A stretch of DNA of 64,000 nucleotides from an uncultured Ectothiorhodospiraceae bacterium (GTDB lineage Bacteria > Pseudomonadota > Gammaproteobacteria > Nevskiales > Oceanococcaceae). The translations under genes were made by a program, and so were the position numbers. How positions within the stretch are numbered: the first letter of the stretch is position 1; every line of letters begins with the position of its first letter. The notes beneath the pieces were generated by a model. The model was not told the DNA's origin, did no database searches, and saw nothing but the letters and a program-made list of their open reading frames with translations. The stretch is from assembly GCA_937141935.1 (NCBI GenBank), contig CAKZQS010000042.1:62001-126000 (forward strand). Direction: 5' to 3'. Of this stretch, positions 23,217-33,300 are shown piece by piece.

Positions 23217-26200
23217 GCGCTGGATCAACTGGTCGCTGGCCCACCGGCCGCTGGTGTTGCTGCTGACGGGCGTCGTGGCGGTCGCGGGCGTGCTGGCGGC
23301 GCGCTCCACGCCGGTCGATGCGATCCCGGATCTGTCCGACGTGCAGGTGATCGTGCACACGGCCTACGCGGGGCAGGCCCCCGAAGTCGTCGAGCAGCAG
23401 GTGACCTACCCGCTCTCCAGCGCCCTGCTCGCCGTCCCGCAGGCCAAGACGGTGCGCGGCTTTTCCTTCTTTGGCGATTCCTACGTCAATGTCCTCTTCG
23501 AGGACGGCACCGACCCCTATTGGGCGCGCTCCCGGGTGCTGGAGTACCTGTCGCAGGTGGCGCCCACGCTGCCCGAGTCGGCGCGCCCCGCCCTCGGGCC
23601 GGATGCCACGGGCGTGGGCTGGGTCTACCAATACGCGCTGGTCGATCGCAGCGGGCAGCACGATCTCGCCCAACTCACCAGCTTGCAGAACTGGTTCCTG
23701 AAGTATGAGCTGCAGGCGGTGGAGGGGGTGGCCGAGGTCGCCACCGTGGGCGGCATGGTGGCGCAATATCAGGTTATCGCCGACCCCGACCGCCTGCGCG
23801 GCTATGGGCTGCCGCTGCAGGCCGTGCACAGCGCCATCCAGCACGCCAACCAGGAATCCGGCGGCGCCGTCATCGAGATGGCGGAGGCCGAGTACATGGT
23901 GCGCGCCACCGGCTACCTGGACGGCCTCGAGGACCTGCGCCAGATCCCGCTGCGCCGCGGCGGCGATGGCGTCGTCGTGCGCCTCGATGATGTGGCCACG
24001 GTGCAACGCGGCCCGCAACTGCGCCGGGGCATCGCCGAACTGAACGGCGCGGGCGAGGTGGTCGGCGGCATTGTGGTCATGCGCCACGGCGGCAACGCCC
24101 AGGCCACGATCGATGCCGTGCGCGCCCGGCTTGCCGAGCTGCGCAGCGGGCTGCCCGATGGGGTTGAGATCGTGACCGTTTACGATCGCTCCAAGCTCAT
24201 CGGCCGGGCGGTTGCGACGCTCAAGCGCACGCTGGTCGAAGAGCTGCTGATCGTGGCCCTGGTCTGCGCGGCCTTTCTATTCCACCTGCGCTCGGCGCTG
24301 GTGGCCGTCATCAGCCTGCCGATCGGCATCCTGGTGGCGCTGCTGGTGATGCGCGCGCAGGGGCTCAACGCCAACATCATGTCGCTCGGGGGAATTGCCA
24401 TCGCGATCGGCGCCATGGTCGATGGGGCGATCGTGATGATCGAGAACCTGCACCACCACATGAGCCGCAGGGATGCGCGTGGGCACTGGCAGCGGGTGGG
24501 GGACGCGGCGCGGGAGGTGGGGCCGGCGCTGTTCTTTTCGCTCGCCATCATCACGCTCTCCTTCCTGCCGGTGTTTGCGCTGGAGGCGCAGGAGGGGCGC
24601 CTTTTCGCGCCGCTGGCCTACACCAAGACCTATGCCATGGCCGCGGCGGCGGGCCTCGCCGTGACGCTGATTCCGGTGCTGATGGGTTATTTCGTGCGTG
24701 GCCGGCTGCGCCCGGCCGCGGACAACCCCATCAACCGGGCCCTGGCAGCCGTGTATGGCCCCGTCATTCGGGCCGTGACGCGGCGGCCCTGGGGGGCGTT
24801 GCTGGCCGGCCTGTTGCTCAGCGCCACGGCGCTGTGGCCAGCCAGCCGGCTCGGCAGTGAGTTCATGCCGCCGCTGGACGAGGGCGACTGGATGTACATG
24901 CCCACCACCCAGCCGGGGCTGTCCATCGGCAAGGCGCGGCAGCTGTTGCAGCAGACCGACAAGCTGATCAAGAGCGTGCCGGAAGTCGATACCGTCTTCG
25001 GCAAGATCGGTCGCGCCGAAACGGCCACCGACCCGGCGCCGCTGACCATGATCGAGACCACGATCACCTTCAAGCCGCGCAGCGCCTGGCGCCCCGGGCT
25101 GACGCTGCAGGACATCCGCGACGAGATTCGTCAGCGCGTAGACCTGCCCGGTGTGACCAACGCCTGGGTCATGCCGATCAAAACGCGTATCGACATGCTG
25201 GCGACCGGCATCAAGACGCCGGTCGGCATCAAGGTCAACGGCCCGGATCTGGCGACGCTGCAGCGCATCGGCCGCGACATCGAAGCGCTGCTGCCGCAGT
25301 TGCCGGGTACCGCCAGCGTCTACGCGGAACGCACGGCGGGCGGGCGCTACATCACCGTCGACATCGACCGGGTGGCCGCCGGGCGCTATGGCCTGAACAT
25401 CGCCGACCTGCAGGCGGTCGTGCGCACGGCCATCGGCGGCGCGACGGTTACCGAAACGGTAGAGGGTCTGGAGCGCTATCCGGTGAACCTGCGCTACCCG
25501 CAGGCCTGGCGGAACTCGCCGGAGGCCTTGCGCGCGCTGCCCATCGTGACGCAGGCCGGGCCGCAGATCCTGCTGGGCGATGTCGCTGACATCCGCATCG
25601 AGGACGGCCCGCCCATGATCAAGAGCGAGAACGCGCGCCGCAGCAGCTGGGTGTTCGTGGACGTTCAAGGCCGCGACCTGGGCTCCTATGTCGCGCAGGC
25701 ACAGGCCCTGCTGGGCACGGGCCTGTCGCTGCCCGCGGGGTATTCGATCCGCTGGTCCGGCCAGTTCGAATCGATGCAGCGGGCCCGGCAGCGCCTGCAG
25801 CTGGTGGTGCCGGCGACGCTCGCGGTCATTGCCTTGCTGCTGTACCTGGCCTTCCGCTCCACCGCCCAGGTCCTCATCATTCTCGCCACCGTGCCGATGG
25901 CGCTCTCGGGCGGGGTCTGGTTGCTGTACCTGCTGGGCTTCAATCTGTCGGTGGCCGTGGCCGTCGGATTCATCGCGCTGGCCGGCGTGGCGGTGGAAAT
26001 CGGCGTGGTGATGTTGACCTACCTGAACCAGGCCCTGGCCGCGCAGCATCGCTCTGGCGAGGGGGGTGTTGAGGCCCTGGTGAGCGCGGTGCGCGAAGGC
26101 GCCTTGCGGCGCTTGCGCCCCGTGGTCATGACCGCGGTGGCGACGATCGCCGGGCTGATCCCCATCATGCTCGGCAGCGGCACGGGCAGCGAGGTCATGC

Positions 26201-26328
26201 GGCGCATTGCCGCGCCGATGGTCGGCGGTCTGGTTACGACCCTGCTGTTGGCGCTGGTCGTGCTGCCGGCCTGCTATGTGCTGGTCTACCGCCGCGCGGC
26301 GCGCCTGGGGAGCGAGCGGCAGCCCTAG
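23209..26328 (+). CDS. cusA: RND heavy-metal efflux pump, CusA-like (Cu+/Ag+)
   Basis: A 1039-aa inner-membrane pump, the usual length of the family. HME-class signatures are VDAIPDLSDVQVIVHT, QVTYPLSSALLAVP, FGDSYVNVLFEDGTDPYWAR and GRAETATDPAPL. The three methionines that bind Cu(I)/Ag(I) in E. coli CusA (573, 623, 672) are all present with identical spacing at 564 (YMPTTQPG), 614 (LTMIETT) and 663 (TRIDMLATG). The twelve membrane helices fall in two groups around residues 340-540 and 865-1030. It is the third component with the CusC- and CusB-like proteins and starts 8 bases before the end of the latter. Specificity for monovalent copper/silver is well supported. Confidence 0.95.
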   Translation: MIERWINWSLAHRPLVLLLTGVVAVAGVLAARSTPVDAIPDLSDVQVIVHTAYAGQAPEVVEQQVTYPLSSALLAVPQAKTVRGFSFFGDSYVNVLFEDGTDPYWARSRVLEYLSQVAPTLPESARPALGPDATGVGWVYQYALVDRSGQHDLAQLTSLQNWFLKYELQAVEGVAEVATVGGMVAQYQVIADPDRLRGYGLPLQAVHSAIQHANQESGGAVIEMAEAEYMVRATGYLDGLEDLRQIPLRRGGDGVVVRLDDVATVQRGPQLRRGIAELNGAGEVVGGIVVMRHGGNAQATIDAVRARLAELRSGLPDGVEIVTVYDRSKLIGRAVATLKRTLVEELLIVALVCAAFLFHLRSALVAVISLPIGILVALLVMRAQGLNANIMSLGGIAIAIGAMVDGAIVMIENLHHHMSRRDARGHWQRVGDAAREVGPALFFSLAIITLSFLPVFALEAQEGRLFAPLAYTKTYAMAAAAGLAVTLIPVLMGYFVRGRLRPAADNPINRALAAVYGPVIRAVTRRPWGALLAGLLLSATALWPASRLGSEFMPPLDEGDWMYMPTTQPGLSIGKARQLLQQTDKLIKSVPEVDTVFGKIGRAETATDPAPLTMIETTITFKPRSAWRPGLTLQDIRDEIRQRVDLPGVTNAWVMPIKTRIDMLATGIKTPVGIKVNGPDLATLQRIGRDIEALLPQLPGTASVYAERTAGGRYITVDIDRVAAGRYGLNIADLQAVVRTAIGGATVTETVEGLERYPVNLRYPQAWRNSPEALRALPIVTQAGPQILLGDVADIRIEDGPPMIKSENARRSSWVFVDVQGRDLGSYVAQAQALLGTGLSLPAGYSIRWSGQFESMQRARQRLQLVVPATLAVIALLLYLAFRSTAQVLIILATVPMALSGGVWLLYLLGFNLSVAVAVGFIALAGVAVEIGVVMLTYLNQALAAQHRSGEGGVEALVSAVREGALRRLRPVVMTAVATIAGLIPIMLGSGTGSEVMRRIAAPMVGGLVTTLLLALVVLPACYVLVYRRAARLGSERQP

Positions 26329-26490
26329 GGCGGCCGGGCCTGCGATCGGGTGGCGCCGCGGTTCTGCGCCATGGCCGGCGCCACACGCCGAGCCGCCCCT
26401 GCGCCACACCTTGCGCCGCTGCAGGGAGGGCGCGCTTCGGTACTCTAGCGCCGGGGGCGCGGCTTGCGCGTCGCGGATGGGGGCAGGGCC

Positions 26491-29400
26491 ATGGGCCGGC
26501 GCAAGGGGTCTGAGCAGCACAGCGCGGTGGGCGTGCCCGCGGCGCCTGGCGGACCGCGCGTGCGGCTGGGGCGTTTGCTGGGGCGGTTGCTGGGGCGGCT
26601 GCTGGGACCGTTGCTGGCGCTGCTGCTGGGGCTGTTGCTGTGGGCCGGCCCGGCCGCGGCCTGGCCGGGCAGCGTGGCGCAGGATGGTTCGCTATGGCCG
26701 GAGTTGGAGGTCATCGAAGACCCGCAGGCGCTCTGGGGCCCGGAGGAGGCCGCGGCGCAAGCCGATGCGGCCTGGCAGCGCATGCCGCACCCGCATACGC
26801 ACTTCGGCACCGGCTATTCGGCCTGGTGGGCGCGGGCACGGATCACCGCGCCGGCCGAGCAGGGCGGCGAGTGGTTTCTGGTGCACGCACAAAGCTTCGT
26901 GGACGAGGTCGACCTCTGGCAGCGGCGCGCCGGCGGCGAATGGCAGGCGGTGGCCGGCCTGCGCGATGGCGCGCGGCGCACCTTTTCCGGCGCGCGCAAC
27001 CCGGCCTTCAAGCTGTCGCTGCAGGCCGGCGAGAGCGTGGACCTGCTGCTGCGCACGCAAACGCTGTCGCTGCGGCGCTTCCCGCTGCAGCTGCTGGAGG
27101 AGGGCAGCTATTACCACCAGGAGCGGCAGGGCTATCTGCTGATCGGCCTGATCATCGCGATCCCGCTGGTGGTCAGCGTGTTCATGCTGCTGCTGTGGCA
27201 GATCCAGCGCGACCGCGGCCTGCTGATCATCGTGGCGCTGATCCTGAGCGAGCTGGTCGGCGCCCTGTTCGTGGGCGGCATCCTGGCGGTGCTGCTGCCG
27301 CAGCTCACGCCGCGCACCCAGGGCCTGATCGGCATGGTGGGCTGGGTCATCGCCATCTCGATGGCCCATGTGCATGCGCGCTACTTCCTGAAGCTGGACG
27401 GCGACGCGCCGCGGCTGGCGCGCGTGTTCCGCGCGGCGCCCTGGGTCATTTGCGCCTGCCTGGGCATGGAGATGGCGGGCTGGCCGGCAGGTCGCAACGT
27501 GGTGATCCTGATCGCCTTCTGCTCGGCCGCCGCCTTCTTCGCCGCCTCGCTGTGGCAGGCCCAGCGGCGGCTGCCCTATGCGCTGGTCTATGCCGTGGCC
27601 TGGGGCACCTACCTGCTGTCGGCGGGGCTGATCCTGATCAACCTCGTCGGCACGATTCCGCCAAACCTGTCCAACCTGGCGATGTTCGCGCAGGGCTCGG
27701 TGGTGTCGCTGATCTTCGCCGTCGCCGTGGTCGGGCAGATGCGCGACCGCGAGCGGCGCACGCAGGGCGAGCTGGCGCTGAGCAACCAGCGCTTCGAGCT
27801 GGCCGCCGCCGGCGCCGCCGTCGGCCTGTTCGACTGGAACCGCCGCGAGGGGCGGCTGTTCCTGTCCGCGGTGGCGGCACGCCTGCTGGGCAGCAAGCCG
27901 GGGCAGACGCGGGTGCGGCGCTTCCTGCGCGGCCTGCCGCCCAGTTCGCGCGGGGCGCTGCTGCGCTGGTACCGGCGGCTGATCGCGGTGCCCGGCGAGA
28001 GCCGGCTGCTGGAGCTGAGCATCGCCGGCCGGCCGCTGCTGCTCTCCGGCGGGGCGATGACCGACGAGGCCGGCCTGGCGCGGGTGACCGGCTCGGTCTC
28101 CGACGCCTCGCGGCTGCGCGAGCTGGAGGCCTCGCGTGCGCAGAACCGCATGCTGGAGGAATTCCGCCTGCTCTTCGACAACGCCTCGGTGGGCCTGTAC
28201 CGCGCCGATTCCACCGGCCAGCTGCTGCGCGCCAATGCGGCCATCGGGCGCTGGACCGCCGCCGAACAGGTGAGCTGGCATGCCGAGCCCGAGAGCCTGG
28301 CCGAACTGCACCAGCGCCTGCGCGCCGACGGCGAGGTTGTGGCCTTCGAATACGACGCGCGCGTCCATGGCGAAACCCGGCCGCGGCGCTTCTCCGAGAA
28401 CGCGCGTCTGGCCTTCATCGCCGACGATGGCCGCCTGGTCTACGAGGGCGCGGTGCAGGACATCAGCGAGCGCTACGGCATGGAGCGCGCGCTGCGCGAT
28501 GCCAATGCGCGGGCCCAGTCGGCGATGGAGGACCGCTCGCGCTTCTTCGCCGCCACCAACCACGACCTGCGCCAGCCGCTGCAGTCGCTGGGGCTGCTGA
28601 TCGAGTTGTTGCGCGGCCAGCCGCTGAACGTGCAGCTGCGCCAGTGGGTCGACCGCATGAGCCTGTCCTATGCCAGCCTGGCCGACACGCTCGACGGGCT
28701 GATGGAGCTGTCGCGCATGGAGGCGGGCGCGCTGGATGTGCACCTGGAGGAGTTCGCGCTGCAGCCCCTGCTGGACCAGCTGGCCAACGAATACCGCCTG
28801 CTGGCCGAGCGCAAGTCGCTGGCCCTGTCGGCCGTGCCGACCAGCCTGCGCGTGCGCAGCGACCGCCGCCTGCTTGAGCGCATGTTGCGCAACCTGCTGG
28901 CCAATGCCGTGCGCTATACCCGCAGCGGGCGGCTGCTGATCGGCTGCCGCCGCCGCGGCGCCGAGGTGGGTATCCAGGTGCTGGACACCGGGCCGGGCAT
29001 CGACGCGCAAACGCGGGCGCGCATGTTCGCCGCCTACGCCCGCGGCGAGAACGGCACCGACCCCACCGGCCGCAGTGACGTGGGCGAGGGCCTGGGGCTG
29101 GGCCTGGCCATCGTGCGCTCGCTTGGTGACGCGCTGGCGCACCGCATCCGGGTGCACTCCGAACCGGGCCGCGGCAGCCTGTTCGAGTTGCGCCTGCCGC
29201 GGGTCGCCGGCGGCGCCGTGCCGATCAGCGCGCCCGCCGACGCCGAGGCGGCCCTGGCCGGCCTGGCGGGGCTGGACATCGCCGTGGTCGATGATCAGGA
29301 GGAGGTGGGCGCCGCGCTGGCGGCCGTGCTGCAGGCCAGCGGTGCCCAGGTGCAGGTGGCGCAGCAGGCGCAGGCCGTCTGTGGGCCGCGCGGCCGCCCG

Positions 29401-29631
29401 CCGGATCTGCTGCTGCTGGACTACGACCTGGGCGGCGGCGATACCGGGTACGCGGCCTGGCAGCGCATCCAGGCGCATTACGCCCGGCCGCTGCCCGTGG
29501 TCCTCATCAGCGGCGATCCGCAGGCCATCCCCGCAGCCCATGCGCGGGCGGGGCGCGTGCTGCGCAAGCCGGTCAGCGGCAGCCGCCTGCGTGCTGCGGT
29601 GCATGCGGCGCTGCGGCAGGATGCGGACTGA
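26491..29631 (+). CDS. Hybrid sensor histidine kinase with 7TMR-DISM sensor and receiver domain
   Basis: A 1046-aa protein from ATG 26491 (GGGGCAGGG upstream; TTG 26464 is an alternative). After a repetitive leucine-rich signal anchor, residues about 80-200 match the extracellular 7TMR-DISM sensory domain. Seven membrane helices follow at about 214-417, then two PAS-like segments (about 430-670). The dimerisation helix has HDLRQPLQSLG with His691, then an N-box (RNLLANAVRY), a G-box (LDTGPGID) and a C-terminal receiver with Asp977 (LLLLDYDL). The HDLRQPLQ type usually pairs with LuxR-type regulators, and such a gene follows 4 bases later. The signal is unknown; DISM domains are thought to bind carbohydrates or small ligands. 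Confidence 0.92.
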   Translation: MGRRKGSEQHSAVGVPAAPGGPRVRLGRLLGRLLGRLLGPLLALLLGLLLWAGPAAAWPGSVAQDGSLWPELEVIEDPQALWGPEEAAAQADAAWQRMPHPHTHFGTGYSAWWARARITAPAEQGGEWFLVHAQSFVDEVDLWQRRAGGEWQAVAGLRDGARRTFSGARNPAFKLSLQAGESVDLLLRTQTLSLRRFPLQLLEEGSYYHQERQGYLLIGLIIAIPLVVSVFMLLLWQIQRDRGLLIIVALILSELVGALFVGGILAVLLPQLTPRTQGLIGMVGWVIAISMAHVHARYFLKLDGDAPRLARVFRAAPWVICACLGMEMAGWPAGRNVVILIAFCSAAAFFAASLWQAQRRLPYALVYAVAWGTYLLSAGLILINLVGTIPPNLSNLAMFAQGSVVSLIFAVAVVGQMRDRERRTQGELALSNQRFELAAAGAAVGLFDWNRREGRLFLSAVAARLLGSKPGQTRVRRFLRGLPPSSRGALLRWYRRLIAVPGESRLLELSIAGRPLLLSGGAMTDEAGLARVTGSVSDASRLRELEASRAQNRMLEEFRLLFDNASVGLYRADSTGQLLRANAAIGRWTAAEQVSWHAEPESLAELHQRLRADGEVVAFEYDARVHGETRPRRFSENARLAFIADDGRLVYEGAVQDISERYGMERALRDANARAQSAMEDRSRFFAATNHDLRQPLQSLGLLIELLRGQPLNVQLRQWVDRMSLSYASLADTLDGLMELSRMEAGALDVHLEEFALQPLLDQLANEYRLLAERKSLALSAVPTSLRVRSDRRLLERMLRNLLANAVRYTRSGRLLIGCRRRGAEVGIQVLDTGPGIDAQTRARMFAAYARGENGTDPTGRSDVGEGLGLGLAIVRSLGDALAHRIRVHSEPGRGSLFELRLPRVAGGAVPISAPADAEAALAGLAGLDIAVVDDQEEVGAALAAVLQASGAQVQVAQQAQAVCGPRGRPPDLLLLDYDLGGGDTGYAAWQRIQAHYARPLPVVLISGDPQAIPAAHARAGRVLRKPVSGSRLRAAVHAALRQDAD
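26566..26637 (+). repeat. Six tandem 12-base units in the signal-anchor coding region
   Basis: Six consecutive in-frame 12-base units of the form CTGGGGCGGTTG encode LGRL-LGRL-LGRL-LGPL-LALL-LGLL. Copy changes would lengthen or shorten the sensor kinase signal anchor in steps of four residues without a frameshift. Confidence 0.75.
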
Positions 29632-29635
29632 GACA

Positions 29636-30286
29636 ATGGCAGAGCCACCGGCCATGGAGCCCGCGCCGCCCGCGATGACCGCCCCGACCATCCTGCTCGT
29701 CGACGACCACCCGCTGTTCGCCTCCGCGGTTGCCGACATCGTGGCCAGCCTGTACCCGCAGCACCGCGTCGTGGTTTGCGACAGCTTTGGCACCGCCTGC
29801 GCGCAGGTGCAGCGCGAGGGGCCGCCGCAGATCGTGTTTTTGGACCTGACGCTGCCCGACAGCCCGGCCAGCCACAGCCTGCGTCGGGCCCGCGAGGCCT
29901 TTGCGCCGGCGCCGGTTGTCATCCTCAGCGCCCACGACGACCCGGCCCGGGTGCGCCAGGCCCTCGCCAGCGGCGCGGCGGGCTTTATCTCCAAATCGCT
30001 GCGCCCGGCCGAGATGACGGCGGCCATCGCCGCCGCGCTCGGCGGGCAGCCGCAGGCCTCCACCGGGGGGCTGGCGGGCGGCCCCGCGCCCGCCGGCCTG
30101 TCGCCGCGCCAGGCCGAGGTCATGGAGCTGATGGCCGCGGGCCAGACCAACAAGGAGATCGCCCGCTCGCTGGGCATGGCGCCCGGCACCGTCAAGGTGC
30201 ATGTGCGCGATATTTTCAGCCGCCTCGGCGCCACCACGCGCACCGAGGCCGTGGCCTTGTACCAGGCCCGCCTGAACGGGGATTAA
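29636..30286 (+). CDS. Response regulator, NarL/LuxR type
   Basis: A 216-aa protein, the natural partner of the preceding kinase. The start is uncertain: ATG 29636 is used, while ATG 29621 overlaps the kinase stop and has GGCAGG close upstream. The receiver domain shows DD (23-24), phospho-acceptor Asp70 (IVFLDLTLPD), the Ser/Ala switch (VILSAHDD) and Lys (FISKSLRP). The LuxR helix-turn-helix is LSPRQAEVMELMAAGQTNKE, then GTVKVHVRDIFSRL. The giant-protein operon begins 81 bases downstream in the same direction, so it is a plausible target, though no binding site could be identified. Confidence 0.93.
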   Translation: MAEPPAMEPAPPAMTAPTILLVDDHPLFASAVADIVASLYPQHRVVVCDSFGTACAQVQREGPPQIVFLDLTLPDSPASHSLRRAREAFAPAPVVILSAHDDPARVRQALASGAAGFISKSLRPAEMTAAIAAALGGQPQASTGGLAGGPAPAGLSPRQAEVMELMAAGQTNKEIARSLGMAPGTVKVHVRDIFSRLGATTRTEAVALYQARLNGD

Positions 30287-30367
30287 GCCGCCTACCCCTT
30301 TTGCCGTATTCCCGCCGCCGCCCCCGCCGCCTAGGCTTTGTGCCAAGGATCCGGAGCGGTTGACGGG

Positions 30368-33300
30368 GTGAACGGAACGCGAACAGCGGTTGCTGCAGGG
30401 TGCAGCAAGTGGGGAGGGGTGGGGGCGCTTTGCGCCCTCGCTCTATTGGCCGCATGTTCCGGCGATCGCGAGCCCGACACGCCGCGTGGCACGACCCCGA
30501 CGCCCAGCGTCATTCCCACGGCCACCCCCGGCGCCAGCCCCGGTCCCAGCGCGAGCGCCAGCCCCATTCCCAGTCCCGGCCCCAGCATCGTGCCCAGCAC
30601 CTTGCCAAGCCCGGCGCCGACGCCCGGCCCGAGCGGCACGCCTCCGGCGCCTACGCCGACGGCAACCGCGAGCACGACGCCGACAGCGCCGCCGGTGAGC
30701 TCCGCCCCGCCCAGTGCCACGCCCACGGCGACGCCCACGCCCGCCAGCGGGCCGGCGCCGGACCCGCTGCGCACGATCCGCGGCCGCGTGCAAAAGGGGC
30801 CCTTCAGCACGCTGCAGGTGCGTGCGCAGATGCTCAACCCCCGTGGCCAGGTCACGCGCAGCATCCCGGCCAGCATCCAGGGCGACCGCTACACCGTAAG
30901 CGTGCCCAACGGCGCGCTGGTGCTGCTGGAGGCCTTTGGCCGCTTTGTCGACGAGCTCAGCGGCGAGCCCATCGATCTGCAGCTGCCGCTGGCCGCCTGG
31001 AACAACGGCACGGCCACGCAAAACATCAACGTGCTGACGCAGCTGATTGCCAGCACAGCGCAGGGTCTGGTGGCGCAGGGTCTGACGGCGGCGCAGGCCT
31101 ATGCCCAGGCCCGCGCGCAGGTGCTCGGGCAACTGGGCTATGCCAACCCGGACACGCTGGACCTGACGCAAATCAACGCCGGCGATGGGCTGGAGTCGCC
31201 GCAACTGCGGCTGGCCCTGCTGTCCGCCGCGGTGATGAGCCTGCCCCGCGGCGAGAACCGCATGCCCGCCAGCTGGACGGATCTGCAGCTGCGTCTGGCA
31301 CAGGGCGGCGAATCCGGCGAGGCCATCGTCGGGCTCTTCGAAGGCATTTCGGCCGCCGCGCTGGAGCAGCGCCTGCGCAATGCCGGCGTCAGCGAGTTGC
31401 CGCCGCTGCAGATCAACGACGAGGTCTGGCGCTGTGACGCGCAGTGCAGCTTCGCCGCCGCGCTGCCGGGCCTGCGCCTGGTCGATGCCGACGTGCACGA
31501 GGGCCGCGGCCGTATTCCCGTCACCGTGCGCCGCAGCGGCGACCTGAGCCAGGCCGTCGAGGTCCTGGTGTTGCTGGAGGACATCGAGACCACCTTCGGC
31601 GCTGATTACGCGACGCGCTCGGTCACGCTGCGCCTGCCGGCGCAGGTGCGCGAGGCCACCGCCTACGTCGACGCCGTGATCGACCAGCAGGTCGAGGGGC
31701 CAGAACGGTTGCGTGCCCGCATCGCCTCCAGCTCGGGCGGTGCCAGCGTCGTCCGCGGCGAGGCGATTCTGACCCTGCTCGATGGTGCGCCCACCGGCGC
31801 GGCCGGTGGCAGCAGCACGGCGCTGTCGATCGCCCGGGCCTGTCTGGTGGCCCTGGGCTCTGCGGCCGCGGCGGCCGATGCGAACTGCCTGGACCCGCTG
31901 CCGGCCGACCTGATCTACCTGGATGGGCAAGCGCAGTCCGCCCGCGTCGCGCTGGTCCTGCAAAGCACGTGCAAGAGCCGCCTGGGCTGCGCCGAGCGCC
32001 GCCGTGACTGGCAGATCCAGCTGACGCTGCAGCGCGGGGCCGGCGGTGCCGGCCGCCAGGTGACGCTGGGCGAGTTCCGTTACCCCGGCGGTGCGGTGCG
32101 CATCGACGGCCAGGCCCTCGGCGACGACAGCCCGCAAGTGGAGCTGGGCCTGGATGGGGCCGCCAGCCGGGCGCTGATCGACGCCGCCCGCGCGGCGGGT
32201 GAGGAGCTGCGCATTGTCGCCACGCTGCTCGCGCAGCCCCAGCGCAGCGTCGTGATCGCCTTGCCGGGTCTGCAGCCGCTGGCGCCGGAGCTGCGCTTTG
32301 GCGACCGCATCACCGACCTGGTGTCCCGCAACGGCGCGCTGGAAGCCGGCGGCGGCAGCTGCGGCCCCAACGAGTTCCGGTTGCGCGCCGCGATCTCCGC
32401 CATCGACCCCGCGCTGATCGGCCCGGATTCGCCGCTGAACAGTGTGCAGGGGCTGACGTTGGAGGAGCTGCCGGAGGCCCTGCGCCGCGAGGTCGACGTC
32501 TGCGTGACGCTGAGCGCGGATACGCCGCCACAGGCCACCGTCAGCGCCGGCAGTGTCGATGCCGGCTTCACCTTCTGGCGCCTGCCGCCCGGGCACGGCG
32601 TGCGCGCCGCCGAGGGCGGGGTGGGCTTCCCCTTGCTGCTGGTGCCGGGCGGGGCGGCGGCCGGCACGCTGGAGCTGTTCGCGGAAGGGCTGCCACTGGG
32701 CTTCGTGCTCGCCGGCGGCACGCTGGGCCCGCAGGGGCTCACGCTGCAATACACGCAGGCCCGGCACCTCAACGGCGCCTTTGTCAGCGATGCCGACCCG
32801 CGTCGGGGCCGTGCCGACAGCAACGACGTGCTCTTTGCCGCCGGCTCCAGCGCCGGGGGCACGCTGCGGCTGCGCGAAACCGGCCTGGACGGCAATGTGT
32901 CGGTAGCCGCGGGCTTTGGCCGCAGCGCCTACCCGCGCAGCGACGTGGTCTGGGGCCGCTTTGACCTGCCCTTGCAGAACAGCGCGCTGCCCGCCGCTAT
33001 CAGCCACGACGGCAGCGGCGTGCAGATCCGCCAGGCGCGCGCCTGCCGTGCCGGAATCTGCCCGGAGGGCGGGCGGGAGACCCACGTCGGCAGCGGCAGC
33101 CTGCTGCAGGACGCGGCCGGCCGCCTGCATGGCACGCTGGCCGCCGTCGGCGCGCAGCAGCCCGGTTTTGGCGCGCGCGGTGACGGCGGCCGCGCGGTCA
33201 CGCGGCCGGTGGACTTGCCCGACGGGGCGCCGCTGACCTTCGCGTTGGCCGGCTACCGCTTCGATGCCGCGCTGCCGGTGGCGGCGCAGTTGCCCGGGCA

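Noticed and set aside
24277-26520. 747-aa minus-strand frame opposite cusA
   Set aside because: The plus strand is an unambiguous RND pump with the methionine triad; the antisense frame is compositional.
26692-30243. 1183-aa minus-strand frame opposite the kinase and response regulator
   Set aside because: A high-GC shadow: the plus strand encodes complete kinase and receiver motifs; the antisense product has Gln/His/Arg-rich filler and no motif.
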